In this document: piece after piece, positions 63,941 to 64,000 of the stretch | Layout: each line of letters begins with the position of its first letter | Numbering within the stretch: position 1 is the stretch's first letter | Assembly: GCA_011032825.1 (NCBI GenBank) | Contig: JAADJZ010000001.1 | Coordinates: forward strand, 682,001-746,000 | Direction: 5' to 3' | DNA length: 64,000 nt | Source: Massariosphaeria phaeospora | Lineage: Eukaryota; Ascomycota; Dothideomycetes; Pleosporales | Position numbers and translations under genes: made by a program | The notes under the pieces: model-generated | Seen by the model: the letters and a program-made list of their open reading frames with translations, nothing else | Told to the model about the DNA's origin: nothing | Databases searched by the model: none

Positions 63941-64000
63941 ATGGACAAGTTTCAGGAAGTCTACCTGGAATCCAAAAAGAAACGACAAGCGGCGGAATTC
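63941..64000 (+). CDS. Possible start of a further gene, cut by the window edge
   Basis: An ATG at 63941 opens a frame of 20 codons to the end of the window, reading MDKFQEVYLESKKKRQAAEF. The composition is like a real charged N-terminus, but it is too short to assign. If real, it is divergent from the 7TM gene and could be a further cluster member. Confidence 0.3.
   Translation, partial: MDKFQEVYLESKKKRQAAEF

Overview
The window looks like nuclear DNA of a filamentous ascomycete (Pezizomycotina). Genes have short GT-AG introns of about 45-110 bp with CTAAC/CTAAT-like branch sites. The families are typical of moulds: HET proteins, Zn2Cys6 regulators, an AA9 LPMO, a PTH11/rhodopsin-type 7TM protein and an NRPS gene cluster. 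I infer the class (perhaps Dothideomycetes or Eurotiomycetes) only loosely. All calls come from reading the sequence and recalled family knowledge; no search was run.

Left part (1-16.6 kb): a conserved housekeeping region. It holds the 3' end of the proteasome subunit gene RPN6, an extended-SDR epimerase, a 5 kb gene-free stretch rich in short tandem repeats, and then the RNA polymerase I largest subunit (minus strand) divergent from the spliceosomal gene PRP3.

Second part (17-28 kb): accessory DNA. Two paralogous HET-domain genes converge on a decayed gene with a fungal NLR-type N-terminal domain and a degenerate SH3 domain. The plus-strand HET copy carries a 2-nt frameshift and the minus-strand copy is open. 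A broken Tc1/mariner transposase follows, directly joined to a GC-rich, low-complexity coding fragment.

Third part (28-38 kb): a perilipin-like lipid-droplet gene (CAP20/MPL1 type), RPL27 (five exons) divergent from the ribosome-biogenesis gene SOF1, a secreted neprosin-domain protein, a URE2/YfcG-like glutathione transferase, and a multi-pass membrane protein with an unresolved splice junction.

Fourth part (39-46.5 kb): an AA9-type LPMO with unusual copper-site residues, a DHA2-type MFS transporter pseudogene (two in-frame stops and a frameshift), a Zn2Cys6 regulator, and a secreted But2-like protein.

Right part (47.4-61.9 kb): the most interesting region, a compact six-gene cluster. A Zn2Cys6 regulator is divergent from a two-module NRPS (A-T-C-A-T-C). 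Next come an aminotransferase/C-S-lyase-like gene (GliI/SirI type), a DMATS aromatic prenyltransferase (SirD type), a P450 (GliC type) and a GliG-type glutathione transferase. This combination is the signature of epipolythiodioxopiperazine (ETP) or other sulfur-bearing diketopiperazine pathways. The NRPS would make a dipeptide scaffold, the P450 would oxidise it, the GST would add glutathione, the GliI-like enzyme would expose thiols, and the DMATS would add a prenyl group. The set differs from the classic one: the NRPS lacks the terminal third T domain, and no GliJ, GliK, GliT or methyltransferase gene is visible before the window ends. A 7TM rhodopsin-type receptor gene follows, and the first 20 codons of a possible further gene lie at the right edge.
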